Assembly (NCBI GenBank): GCA_023388355.1
Contig: JAEWGI010000009.1
Span: forward strand, 1 to 47,512
Direction of reading: 5' to 3'
Length of the DNA: 47,512 bases
DNA from: Pseudomonadota bacterium
GTDB lineage: Bacteria; Pseudomonadota; Gammaproteobacteria; Xanthomonadales; Xanthomonadaceae
The position numbers and the translations under genes are program-made. Shown here piece by piece: positions 1-9,270 of the stretch. The notes below the pieces were generated by a model. That model did not search any database. It saw only the letters and a program-made list of their open reading frames with translations, and had not been told where the DNA came from. The number at the start of each line of letters is the position of its first letter. Position 1 is the stretch's first letter.

Positions 1-84
1 CTGTGGGCGTGCGGGGACGCCGTGAACCCATCCATGGGGGCTTGGTCGCCGCATCCATGCGGCTCACACCCCGCACGCCCACAG
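1..84. repeat. palindromic intergenic element, copy 1
   Basis: A perfect 16-bp inverted repeat (positions 1-16 and 69-84) encloses an inner segment at about 19-63 containing CCATCCATGG and GCATCCATGC. The same inner segment recurs in inverse orientation at about 425-470 inside different outer arms, so the two are copies of one dispersed element. It probably also acts as a hairpin or terminator for whatever lies left of the window; that role is inference. Confidence 0.6.
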
Positions 85-151
85 CGCCCCGCCTTCGACA
101 GTTGGCCGGTGGCCCCGGGATTCGACCTTGTGATGTGCTCCGCTCTTGGTG

Positions 152-213
152 GCTGTCGACCGTTGGTCGACACGTGTCTTGTGTGTGGTGGGTGTCGACC
201 GTTGGTCGACACC
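152..213. repeat. two tandem short palindromes (GTCGACC-GTT-GGTCGAC)
   Basis: The palindrome GTCGACCGTTGGTCGAC occurs at 155-171 and again at 195-211, 40 bp apart. The second copy has longer symmetric flanks (GGTG/CACC). Such motifs are scattered between genes in Stenotrophomonas-type genomes. The function is unknown; the transcript would form a tight hairpin from either strand. Confidence 0.6.
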
Positions 214-231
214 ACGCGGGAATGAATTTCC

Positions 232-311
232 TGTAGAGCCGAGCCTATGCTCGGCTTTCTTGCATCGGGGCGAACGGCCAAAGGCAGCCGAGCGTAGGCT
301 CGGCTCTACAG
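232..311. repeat. inverted pair of SMAG-like REP elements
   Basis: Two hairpins with stems AGCCGAGC/GCTCGGCT (237-256 and 286-305) face each other. Each carries GTAG or its complement CTAC at the outer side (GTAGAGCC at 233-240, GGCTCTAC at 302-309). This matches the known Stenotrophomonas maltophilia GTAG (SMAG) REP design, normally found as intergenic dimers in inverted orientation. Copies of this family were not noticed elsewhere in the window. Confidence 0.65.
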
Positions 312-396
312 GAGCAAGTGAGCGAGCGCAGCGACGCGATCCGCTTTTGCTTTTCTTTTTCTTTTCCGTGGCTGGACGCGCACGGAAATTGTCCGT

Positions 397-500
397 GGCC
401 GGGCGGGGTGGGTACGCGGGGGTGTCTGCGGCATGGATGCCGCGGACAAGCCTCCATGGACGGATTCACGGTGTCCCCCGCGTACCCATCCCGCCCGGCC
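397..500. repeat. palindromic intergenic element, copy 2
   Basis: Near-perfect 30-bp arms (397-426 and 471-500) enclose an inner block that is the reverse complement of the inner block of the element at 1-84. It ends about 40 bp from the murU stop codon and could serve as a transcription stop for the amgK-murU operon. A T-rich tract lies just left of it at about 344-368. Confidence 0.6.
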
Positions 501-542
501 AAGCACGGCTTCTGCTCTAGAAAACGACCAGCCACGAGGGGC

Positions 543-1253
543 TCAGCCGTTCGCTACCAACTCCGCGTCAAGCGCCTGCAGCCGATCCACCGTCCCGACA
601 TCGGTCCAGCGCCCGCGATGGTGCTGCCCGGTCATCAACCCCTGCGCCATGAAGTGCTTCTGCAGCGGCACCACCGAGAACTTCGGTGGAACACGCTCGC
701 TGCCCGGCGCATCGCCGATCACCGCGCGCCAGTCCGCCACGATCGATGGCCGGTACACGCCGATGCCGGCATAGGTCAGGCACGGGCCGGCGCGGTCGTG
801 GTGCAGCAGGCCCTGCGCATCCAGGCGGTAATCGCCTTCGGGGTGCTGCGCCGGGTTGTCCACCAGCACCAGGTGCGCCTGGCCCTGCGGTTCGGTGGGC
901 AGGGTGGCGAAATCGAAGTCGGTCCAGATATCGCCGTTGATCACCAGGAACGGTGCATCGCCCAGCAGCGGCAGTGCATTGAGGATGCCGCCGCCGGTTT
1001 CCAGCGGAGTCTCGCCTTCGTGCACGAAGTGCAGCTGCAGGCCCCACTGGCTGCCATCGCCCAGCGTGGCCGGGAACTGCTCGGCCAGCCAGGCGGTGTT
1101 GACCACCACCTCGCGCACGCCCAGCGCGGCCAGCCGCTCCAGGTGCCACACGATCAGCGGCTTGCCGGCCACCGCCAGCAGCGGCTTGGGCGTGTGCAGC
1201 GTCAGCGGGCGCATGCGCTCGCCTAGGCCCGCGGCGAAGATCAGTGCTTTCAT
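543..1253 (-). CDS. murU: N-acetylmuramate alpha-1-phosphate uridylyltransferase
   Basis: This is a 236-residue sugar nucleotidyltransferase. The N-terminus carries the nucleotide-binding signature GLGERMRPLT (residues 10-18 region) followed by TPKPLL, and INGDIW provides the metal-binding aspartate. In the family, MurU transfers UMP from UTP to MurNAc-1-phosphate, giving UDP-MurNAc directly and bypassing MurA/MurB during cell-wall recycling. The call rests on the neighbour: the start codon shares one base with the stop of the upstream amgK (TGATG), the classic AmgK-MurU pair. Length fits MurU (about 225-240 residues) and is shorter than GlmU or RmlA enzymes. It is cytoplasmic. Generic annotation as a mannose-1-phosphate guanylyltransferase-like protein would be the main alternative. 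Confidence 0.85.
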   Translation of the reverse strand: MKALIFAAGLGERMRPLTLHTPKPLLAVAGKPLIVWHLERLAALGVREVVVNTAWLAEQFPATLGDGSQWGLQLHFVHEGETPLETGGGILNALPLLGDAPFLVINGDIWTDFDFATLPTEPQGQAHLVLVDNPAQHPEGDYRLDAQGLLHHDRAGPCLTYAGIGVYRPSIVADWRAVIGDAPGSERVPPKFSVVPLQKHFMAQGLMTGQHHRGRWTDVGTVDRLQALDAELVANG

Positions 1254-2278
1254 CAGCGCACCACGCGCATCGGTGCGGCCAGGTCGGCCAGCGCCGGTTT
1301 GATCCGCACGTCCAGCAGCTGCTGCAGCGCGGCCAGTTCGGGGTAGCGCGGCAGCACTTCATCCAGGTAGCCAATGAAGCGCGGCACGTCGTCCAGGTAG
1401 TGGCCCTTGTTGTCGCGGTAACGCAGGCGGCTGAAGATGCCCAGGCACTTCAGGTGGCGCTGGATGCCCATCCAGTCGGCGTCGCGCAGGAAGGTCGCGC
1501 GGTCAGGCACCGGCAGGCCGGCGTCGAGCGCGCGCTGGTGGTACTGCGCCAGCCATGCGTCCACGCGCGGCAGCGGCCAGCTCAGGAACGCGTCCTTGAA
1601 CAGGCTCACCGCGTCGTAGGCGATCGGGCCACGCACCAGGTCCTGGAAATCGAGGATGGCCGGACCGTCGTCGACCGGCATCAGGTTGCGCGGCATGTAG
1701 TCGCGATGGGTCATCAGCTGGGCCTGGCCCAGCGCGTTGTCCATCAGCAGCCGCTGCGCCTGCTGCAGGCTTTCGGCCTCGGCGCTGTCGAGGGTGATGC
1801 CCAGGTGGCGCTGCAGGAACCATTCGTCGAACAGGCCGGCGTCACGCTGCAGCAGGGCTTCGCCGAAGCGGCCGAAATCTTCGGGCACCGGGATCGCCTG
1901 CAGGCGCAGCAGCTGCTCGATGGAACGGCCAAACCAGGCATCGGCATTGCGCTCGTCCAGCACCTTGGCCAGGGTCGGGCCACCGAGATCCTCCAGCAGC
2001 AGGAAACCGGCTTCGAGATCCTGGGCCAGCAGGGCGGGCACGCGCAGGCCGTGGTCGTGCAGCAGGCCACGCATGCGCAGCCACGGCTGCGGGTCTTCCA
2101 GGCCGGGCGGGGCATCCATCACGATGTGGCTGCCGCGCGTGCTGGTGGTGCGCCAGTAGCTGCGCAGGCCGGCGTCGACCGAGGCGCGCTCGACCACCGC
2201 GTTGGCATCGTCCAGCTGGGTGCGGGCCCACTGCAGGCGCTGCGCGCTGCGCTGGGGATCGGAAGCAGGTTCGGTCAT
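1253..2278 (-). CDS. amgK: anomeric N-acetylmuramate/N-acetylglucosamine kinase
   Basis: The 341-residue protein has an aminoglycoside-phosphotransferase/choline-kinase fold. The catalytic loop THRDYMPRNLM contains His191-Arg192-Asp193, and the metal site ILDFQDLVRGP contains Asp210 and Asp213. AmgK phosphorylates MurNAc (and GlcNAc) at the anomeric carbon, feeding MurU. Translational coupling to murU by a one-base overlap supports the assignment. This recycling route bypasses the fosfomycin target MurA in organisms that have it (family knowledge). An earlier gene of the operon is not obvious; the GlsB-type gene upstream is 60 bp away on the same strand. Confidence 0.85.
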   Translation of the reverse strand: MTEPASDPQRSAQRLQWARTQLDDANAVVERASVDAGLRSYWRTTSTRGSHIVMDAPPGLEDPQPWLRMRGLLHDHGLRVPALLAQDLEAGFLLLEDLGGPTLAKVLDERNADAWFGRSIEQLLRLQAIPVPEDFGRFGEALLQRDAGLFDEWFLQRHLGITLDSAEAESLQQAQRLLMDNALGQAQLMTHRDYMPRNLMPVDDGPAILDFQDLVRGPIAYDAVSLFKDAFLSWPLPRVDAWLAQYHQRALDAGLPVPDRATFLRDADWMGIQRHLKCLGIFSRLRYRDNKGHYLDDVPRFIGYLDEVLPRYPELAALQQLLDVRIKPALADLAAPMRVVR

Positions 2279-2338
2279 GCAGGCAGTTCGGGGCGCGACG
2301 GGCGCGCCAAGCTCAGGGGGAAAGAGGGAAGAGGGGTG

Positions 2339-2608
2339 TCAGCGGCGTGGGGTGAACAGCCGCATCAGCGCCAGCACGGCCACCGCACCGACCACCGCGC
2401 CGAGGAAACCGGCCGGTTCGCCGGGGGCGTACCAGCCCATGTACTGGCCGAACCAGCCGGCCACCAGAGCGCCGACGATGCCGAGCACGATGGTCAGCAG
2501 GCAGCCCATGCGGTTGTTGCCAGGCATGAAGAAACGCCCGAGCAGGCCGACGAAGAAGCCGACCAGCAGGATGTACAGCCAGCTGCTGCTGCCGAACAGA
2601 CCATTCAT
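2339..2608 (-). CDS. GlsB/YeaQ/YmgE-type small membrane protein
   Basis: This 89-residue hydrophobic protein has three predicted membrane segments (about residues 10-25, 34-53, 66-83) separated by glycine-rich turns, as in the GlsB/YeaQ/YmgE family formerly called transglycosylase-associated. The motif GRFFMPGNNRMGCLLTIVLG matches the family core. Function in the family is unsettled, with stress or envelope roles proposed. The start at 2608 (MNGLFG) is chosen over an ATG two codons upstream because GGAACG lies 7 bases before it. It stands 60 bp upstream of amgK on the same strand and may be co-transcribed. Confidence 0.75.
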   Translation of the reverse strand: MNGLFGSSSWLYILLVGFFVGLLGRFFMPGNNRMGCLLTIVLGIVGALVAGWFGQYMGWYAPGEPAGFLGAVVGAVAVLALMRLFTPRR

Positions 2609-2676
2609 GTGCATGCGTTCCGCTTGGGGTGGACGCAGCCTAGCAAGGCCAGGCTGCGTCCGTCACGGGTGTGCGG

Positions 2677-4170
<1,494 letters not shown>

Positions 4171-4372
4171 GTGGCGTTCCGGTCGTGGGGGATGGGTGAT
4201 TGTAGCGTCGGCGTTGTGTAGGGGTTTTCCGATGCGCATGCACGGAATAACCCGGCTTGCGGACGGCGCATGGGGCGATGCCGGCCGCCGCCGCGCTGCG
4301 GGAGACTGCAATCACCGGCAGGCGACAGGTGGCCGGCGGAACGGAACCCAACCACAGCTCAAGGAAACCACG

Positions 4373-4699
4373 ATGAACACGATCAGGAACCTGCTTGCGG
4401 CCCTGCTGCTCTCGCTGATGATGGCCGGCACCGCGCTTGCCGCGGAGAAGGTCAACATCAATACCGCCGATGCCGCCACGCTCGATCGCGTGCTGGTGAA
4501 CGTCGGTCCTTCCAAGGCCGAGGCGATCGTCGCCTACCGCAAGGCCAACGGCCCGTTCCGCAGCCCGGAGCAGCTGGCCGAGGTCAAGGGCATCGGCCTG
4601 CGCACGGTGGAGCAGAACCGCGATCGCATCGTGGTGTCCGCGGCATCGCCGGCCAAGCCCGCCGCCGCGGCCACCCGCGCCACCGCGCAGACGCGCTGA
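4373..4699 (+). CDS. exported ComEA-like helix-hairpin-helix protein
   Basis: The 108-residue protein starts with a clear Sec signal peptide (residues 1-23, cleavage near TALA-AE) after an AAGGAAAC ribosome-binding site. Next is the ComEA signature VNINTADAATLDRVLVNVGPSKAEAI, split here as VNINTADAATL and VGPSKAEAIVAYR, and the second hairpin VKGIGLRTVEQN. The tail is Ala/Pro/Thr-rich. ComEA proteins bind DNA non-specifically in the periplasm and ratchet it in during natural transformation. Many soluble single-HhH paralogues in this family have no proven competence role, so a DNA-uptake function is likely but not shown. Confidence 0.75.
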   Translation: MNTIRNLLAALLLSLMMAGTALAAEKVNINTADAATLDRVLVNVGPSKAEAIVAYRKANGPFRSPEQLAEVKGIGLRTVEQNRDRIVVSAASPAKPAAAATRATAQTR

Positions 4700-4894
4700 G
4701 GCGTTAGTGGACGGGCGCGCAGGGACGCGCGCCCGCGCAGGAGCGAAGGAACGCTCCAGGGACCCGGCAGGATGCCGTCGCACAGGGACGTACCCCACCG
4801 CCCGCAGCGTGCCATGGAAGGCACGGCGGGCGGTTTCGTTGTTGGCTCCCGCGCGAGCGGGGAAAGGCGCAGGAGCAGAAGTAGAGACGCTGCG

Positions 4895-5159
4895 CTTCGC
4901 TCCTCCCTCCGCTTGCGGGGGGAGGCTGGGAGGGGGGCGGTTTCAGGTCGGGTCGTCACCCATCGCGCGCTTCGCGCGCGCCCCCATCCCAGCCTTCCCC
5001 CGCAAGCGGGGGAAGGGGCAGAAGCGGGGGAGGTTGGGAGGGGGAGTTTCAGGTCGCTTCGTTCCCACCGCGCGCTTCGCGCGCGCCCCCATCCCAGCCT
5101 TCCCCCGCGAGCGGGGGAAGGGGCAGAAGCGGGGGAGGTTGGGGCGGAGCTTCAGGTCG
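4895..5159. repeat. tandem 105-bp repeats carrying CCCCCGC/GCGGGGG hairpins
   Basis: Between the comEA-like gene and the convergent flavoreductase lies non-coding DNA (4700-5194). It holds two nearly identical units (4964-5068 and 5069-5159) and a diverged partial unit (about 4895-4960). Each unit has CTTCCCCCGC then GCGGGGGAAG as a tight hairpin, followed by GCGGGGGAGGTTGGG, and ends with TTCAGGTCG. CGCGCGCTTCGCGCGCG opens units 1 and 2. Related single hairpins occur at 16994-17089, 34757-34845 and 37302-37351. The remaining part, 4700-4894, shows no gene. Confidence 0.75.
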
Positions 5160-5194
5160 CGTCGCCGCTCGCCATCCCCGTTCTTCCGGCCTGC

Positions 5195-6817
5195 TCAGTA
5201 GACGTCGCGCCGATAGCGGCCGTCGTCGCGCAGCGCGTCGACCGCGTCCGCGCCCAGCTCCTCCCGCAGCACCGCATCCACGCCCGGTGCCATGCCGGCG
5301 AGGCTGCCGCAGACGTAGACGCTCGCGCCATCGTCGATCCAGGCGCGCAGCAGCGGTGCGCGGCTCCGCAGTGCGTCCTGCACATAGCGCGGGTCGGGAT
5401 CGCGCGACCAGGCCAGGTCGCAGTGCTCCAGGACGCCCTCGCGCTGCCAGCGCCCGATCTCGTCGCCGAAGAACGCATCGTGGGCGCGCTGGCGCTCGCC
5501 CAGCAGCAGCCAGTTGCGCCGCGCGCCGGCCGCCGCGCGCGCCCTGAGCAGGGCGCGCAGCCCGGCGATGCCGGTGCCGTTGCCCACCAGCACCAGGGGA
5601 CGGTCGTCGGCCGGCGGGTGGAACTGCGGATTGGCGCGGATGCGCAGGTCGATGGTGTCGCCGACGCCGGCATGCAGGCACAGCCAGCCGCTGCCCAGGC
5701 CAGGACGGCCGTCGTCGCGCTGCATCTGTCGCACCAGCAGCTCCAGCCTGCCGTCGGCGGGCAGGGAGGCGATGGAGTACTCGCGATGCGGAAGCGGCTG
5801 CAGCGCGTCGGCCACGGCCTGGGCGCTGCCGGGGAGGCCCGCGGCATCGGGCAGCCGTGCGCGCGTGAGCGCCTCGCGCAGTGGCATCGGCTGCGAGCCG
5901 GACAGCACCCGCGCTTCGCCATCGAGGCCGCTGGCCGACAGCAGCGCGTCGACCGCAGGACGCGGATTGCGCGGGCCGACCTCGGCGATGTCTCCGGCCT
6001 GCCACGCTGGCGTCGCGCCAAGCGGCGGCTGTAGCGAAAGATGGAACGCCGGTCCGCCCTGGCTGCCGGGGTTGAGCAGGCGCCGGCTGGCCAGGGTCCA
6101 GCGTTCGTAGCGCGGCGGCGTCCAGTCCGGCATTGCCGCCGCGCCCGCGACCTGGCCCAGGTGGTGCTGCCAGTGCCGCAGCGCGCCGGGGTCGCCGTTG
6201 TCCACTTCGGTCAGGTCGAACAGTGCACTGGCGCCACAGCCGCGCAGCCACTGGTCGAGGCGGTGGCCGAAGCCGCAGAAGTGGGCGTAGTCGCGATCGC
6301 CCAGCGCCAGCACCGCGTACTGCAGGTGCGCCAGCGCCGGTTCGCGCGCCATGGTCTCGCGCAGGAACGCGAGCGCCGGGTCGGGCGGGTCGCCTTCGCC
6401 GGTGGTGCTGGCGATGAGCAGCGCGCGCCGGGTGCGGGCCAGCATCGTCGCGTCGACCGCGGACAGCGGATGCAGTGCGACCTCGCAGCCGGCCGCGCGC
6501 AGCGAGGCGGCGGTGTGGTCGGCCAGTTCGGCCGCAAAGCCGGTCTGGCTGGCGTGCGCGACCAGCCACGGCAGCGGCGCTCCGGTATCGGTCGCGGCGC
6601 GCCCGCGGCGACGCGGCAGCAGCGCGCCGCAGGCGGCCAGGTACAGCGCCAGTGCGCCTGCGGCCAGCCACCAATGGCGCGGCCGCGGCGATGCCGGCCA
6701 CCAGGGATCGTCGTGCCAGGGCAGCAGGGCCAGCGCCGCGACCAGCAGCAGCGCGAGCGTCGCGGCGTTGCCGAACGCAGCGCGCCAGCGCGACGAGGTG
6801 GTTGCCGCCGCGCTCAT
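5195..6817 (-). CDS. membrane-anchored NADPH flavodoxin/FAD reductase (sulfite reductase alpha/CPR type)
   Basis: This 540-residue diflavin reductase has two N-terminal membrane helices (about residues 15-33 and 48-67). A flavodoxin domain follows (HASQTG 88-93, STTGEGDPP 137-145, GDRDY), then an FAD domain with the REYS motif (345-348), then an NADPH domain (GNGTGIAG 412-419, VCGS 502-505) ending in an aromatic residue, Tyr540. The order is that of the cytochrome P450 reductase family. It would move electrons from cytoplasmic NADPH to the membrane. It overlaps apbE by 4 bp (ATGA) and is last in the TonB receptor/PepSY operon, where such enzymes are thought to power reduction of ferric siderophores. 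The partner is inferred from context. Confidence 0.85.
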   Translation of the reverse strand: MSAAATTSSRWRAAFGNAATLALLLVAALALLPWHDDPWWPASPRPRHWWLAAGALALYLAACGALLPRRRGRAATDTGAPLPWLVAHASQTGFAAELADHTAASLRAAGCEVALHPLSAVDATMLARTRRALLIASTTGEGDPPDPALAFLRETMAREPALAHLQYAVLALGDRDYAHFCGFGHRLDQWLRGCGASALFDLTEVDNGDPGALRHWQHHLGQVAGAAAMPDWTPPRYERWTLASRRLLNPGSQGGPAFHLSLQPPLGATPAWQAGDIAEVGPRNPRPAVDALLSASGLDGEARVLSGSQPMPLREALTRARLPDAAGLPGSAQAVADALQPLPHREYSIASLPADGRLELLVRQMQRDDGRPGLGSGWLCLHAGVGDTIDLRIRANPQFHPPADDRPLVLVGNGTGIAGLRALLRARAAAGARRNWLLLGERQRAHDAFFGDEIGRWQREGVLEHCDLAWSRDPDPRYVQDALRSRAPLLRAWIDDGASVYVCGSLAGMAPGVDAVLREELGADAVDALRDDGRYRRDVY

Positions 6818-7782
6818 GGTTGCAGGCAGGCGTCGAACGCCGGGGTCGTGCGCGGGCTCGCACCGGCGCCGGCAGGCAGCAGCCGGGCCGCGAGGCCGCG
6901 CGCCCGCGCGAACTCGACGCCGGCCTCCACGCCCATCACCGTCAGCGCGGTCGACCAGGCGTCGGCGTGCATCGCGTCGCTCGCGATCACGCTGACCGCG
7001 GCCGGCGCGTCGGCCACCGGCGCGCCGCTGCGCGGATCGATGGTGTGCGCCAGTTCGCGGTCGCCGGCGTCGAAACGCTGCCAGTACGGGCCCGAGGTGG
7101 CGATGGCGGCGTCGTCGAGTGCGACCACGCACGGATCGGCATCGTCGTCGCCGGCTTCAACCAGCACCCGCCACGTCGATCCATCGGGCTTGCGGCCGTA
7201 GCCGCGCAGCTCGCCGCCCACGTCGACCAGCGCCGCCGCGATCCCGCGCGCGCGCAGCGCCTCCACCAGTGCGTCGACGGCATGGCCCTTGGCGATCGCC
7301 GACAGATCCAGCTGGACGCCGCCAGGCTGCAGCAGTTCGCGCGTGTCGCGCCGCAATTCCAGGCGCCGCCAGCCGGACGCCTCGCGCGCGCCTTCGAGGG
7401 CCGCCGCAGCGGGCACCCGCCGCGTGCCCGCGTGCGCGCCGAAGCCCCAGGCGCCCACCAGCGCACCGATGGCGGGATCGAAGGCGCCGCCGCTGGCGTG
7501 GGCCACCTGCAGCGCGCAGTCCATGACCGCGAAGAAGTCGTCGCCCAGCGCGTGCCAGCTGCCCGCGGCCGCGCGGCTGTAGCGCATCAGGTCCGAATCG
7601 GCCCGCCAGGTGCTCATCTGCGCCACGATCGCGTCCAGGCGCGCCTGCAGCACGCCGTGCAGCGGATCGAGCGGGACGCTGCGCGCGGCCACCAGGTCCG
7701 CTCGCCAGCGCGTACCCATGGTTTCGCCGTACAGCGCGTGCACGACCTGCGGGTTTGCGACGGAGGGAGCGGGCTGGCTCAT
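6814..7782 (-). CDS. apbE: ApbE-like FAD:protein FMN transferase
   Basis: The 322-residue protein shows the ApbE hallmarks: TMGT (21-24), DLSAIAKGHAVD (159-170), HTIDPRSG (246-253) and the metal-binding DAWSTAL (274-280). ApbE enzymes move FMN from FAD onto a Ser/Thr of target proteins, usually in the periplasm. Here the N-terminus has no signal peptide or lipobox, and no better upstream start is visible. Either the enzyme acts in the cytoplasm or the export signal is missed. The likely substrate is encoded two genes upstream: the DUF2271 protein contains DGVTGPT, close to the flavinylation consensus. The gene is translationally coupled (ATGA) to the flavoreductase. Confidence 0.85.
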   Translation of the reverse strand: MSQPAPSVANPQVVHALYGETMGTRWRADLVAARSVPLDPLHGVLQARLDAIVAQMSTWRADSDLMRYSRAAAGSWHALGDDFFAVMDCALQVAHASGGAFDPAIGALVGAWGFGAHAGTRRVPAAAALEGAREASGWRRLELRRDTRELLQPGGVQLDLSAIAKGHAVDALVEALRARGIAAALVDVGGELRGYGRKPDGSTWRVLVEAGDDDADPCVVALDDAAIATSGPYWQRFDAGDRELAHTIDPRSGAPVADAPAAVSVIASDAMHADAWSTALTVMGVEAGVEFARARGLAARLLPAGAGASPRTTPAFDACLQP

Positions 7783-7814
7783 GCGGACGATTTACGGCGG
7801 CGCGCAATGCGCGA

Positions 7815-8696
7815 TTACTGCGGCAGCACTTCCAGCGTCGCCACGTATCCCAGCCGGCGCCGCGTGGCCTGCGGGATCGTGGGCCGGTCGTCCTGCAGGC
7901 TGGTTTCCAGCCAGTACAGGCCGGGCTCGGGCCAGGTGACGCGTAGCAGGCCCTCGTCGTCGGTCGTCGCCAGGATCTCCTCCTGCGCGTTGCGGTAGCG
8001 GGTGCCGCCGCGCACGATCTCGAACTCCAGGCCGGAGGCAGGCTTGCCTTCGAGCAGGACCCGGAACGTGGCCTCTTCGCCCGCGAACAGGTCGTTGGGA
8101 TGGGTCACCGGCGCCAGCTCGATGCCGCGCCCGGTCGACGCGAGCGCGGTGGCGCTGGGGGCACCGTTGGTGACGAAGGTTTCCACCCGGCCGATGACCT
8201 GGGTGACCTCCAGGTTGCTGGCATCGGCCGGCACCCTGGTGGCCAGTTCCCCGGGCGTGGCGCCGCGCAGGAAGCCGCCGCGGGTGGCGGGCGGCGCGCC
8301 GGGGCCGCTGGCCGGCTTGCCTGCGGCTTCGGCGGCGGCTTTCGCGGCCAGGCTGTCGGGCGTGTCCCAGCGCGCGAAGATGGTGTCGTTGACATTGGCG
8401 ATCCGGTAGGTGCCCTGCTGCGCCAGCTGCAGGTCGAAGGTGCTGCGGTACTTGCCGGTGCTGGCGTTCTTCAGCTCGACCCTGCTGCCGTCGGGCGCGG
8501 TGGCGGTGACGTTGTCCAGGCGCATCGCGACGTGGTCGGGGAAGAACAGCTGGTTGGAGATCGCGCCGTCGAAGGTCACCCACACGTCGCTGCCGTTGAC
8601 CACGGCCTGCGAGGGAATGATCCACTGCTTGTGCGCGGCGGCCGACAGCGGCAGCAGCGCGGCGATCGCCAGGGCGAGCAGGGTCGTACGCTTCAT
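7815..8696 (-). CDS. DUF4198 periplasmic protein
   Basis: This is a 293-residue exported protein with a Sec signal peptide (residues 1-21; cleavage near SAAA-HK), started at 8696 behind a good AAGGAG site. The mature protein begins HKQWIIPS, followed by beta-rich sequence ending in a domain with WPEPGLYWLE and LGYVATLEVLP. DUF4198 proteins resemble NikK/CbiK-type nickel or metal-uptake accessory proteins and often sit beside TonB receptors. A Pro/Ala/Gly-rich linker (about residues 125-165) splits the protein. The role in this module is unknown; periplasmic metal or metallophore handling is a reasonable guess from neighbours. Confidence 0.75.
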   Translation of the reverse strand: MKRTTLLALAIAALLPLSAAAHKQWIIPSQAVVNGSDVWVTFDGAISNQLFFPDHVAMRLDNVTATAPDGSRVELKNASTGKYRSTFDLQLAQQGTYRIANVNDTIFARWDTPDSLAAKAAAEAAGKPASGPGAPPATRGGFLRGATPGELATRVPADASNLEVTQVIGRVETFVTNGAPSATALASTGRGIELAPVTHPNDLFAGEEATFRVLLEGKPASGLEFEIVRGGTRYRNAQEEILATTDDEGLLRVTWPEPGLYWLETSLQDDRPTIPQATRRRLGYVATLEVLPQ

Positions 8697-8735
8697 GGAT
8701 GGCTCCTTGGACGGATGGAAGTGCATGCGGGAGGG

Positions 8736-9251
8736 TCAGGGGGTGAGGCGCAGCGAGACGGCGCCGAGTTCGCTGCCGCCCTGCGCGCGCCCGGACTGCG
8801 CGGCCTTCACCGGCCAGGTGAAGGGGATCTTCAGCAGCTCGCGCCCGCCCACCTCGCGCACCGCCTCGACCACCAGCGTGTACTCGCCCGGCGCGAGCTG
8901 CGACAGCTCCGGGTGCGAATCGTCGAAGCCCAGTTCGTGGGTGCCGGCCGGGCGGGTGGGGCCGGTGACGCCGTCGACCGGCACCTCGAGCGTGCGCCCG
9001 GACCGGCGCCACCACTGGCGCAGGTCGGGCAGCCACTTGGTGCCGTGGCCCTCGCTGGTGTCGCGGCTCATGTACCACACGGCGAGGTTGGCGGCGTGCT
9101 TGCCGCCGGGGGCCTCCACGAACACCGCGACGTAGGGCCGATGGTATTCGGCGACCTTGAGCTGCGGGATCTGCACCGAGACGGTGAGGTCGGCGGCCTG
9201 CGCGGGGAGGGCGAGCAGGCTGCCGATGGCGACGGTCAGCTGGAGACGCAT
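8736..9251 (-). CDS. DUF2271 periplasmic protein, candidate flavinylation target
   Basis: The 171-residue protein has a signal peptide (1-20, PAQA-AD) and a single beta-sandwich-like domain. It contains YHRPYVAVFVE, LAVWYM, KWLPDLRQWWRRSG and, at residues 93-99, DGVTGPT. That last motif resembles the ApbE target consensus D-x-x-(S/T)-G-A-(S/T), with Pro in place of Ala; Thr99 would be the FMN acceptor. DUF2271 genes are commonly found with PepSY and ApbE genes (family context). It could shuttle electrons from the PepSY membrane protein to a periplasmic ferric complex. Flavinylation is inference from the motif plus the adjacent apbE. Confidence 0.75.
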   Translation of the reverse strand: MRLQLTVAIGSLLALPAQAADLTVSVQIPQLKVAEYHRPYVAVFVEAPGGKHAANLAVWYMSRDTSEGHGTKWLPDLRQWWRRSGRTLEVPVDGVTGPTRPAGTHELGFDDSHPELSQLAPGEYTLVVEAVREVGGRELLKIPFTWPVKAAQSGRAQGGSELGAVSLRLTP

Positions 9252-9270
9252 GGCGAACCTCGTTGTCGAG

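Noticed and set aside
152..213. possible CRISPR repeats
   Set aside because: Only two short palindromes with one 23-bp spacer, no cas genes; fits dispersed intergenic palindromes.
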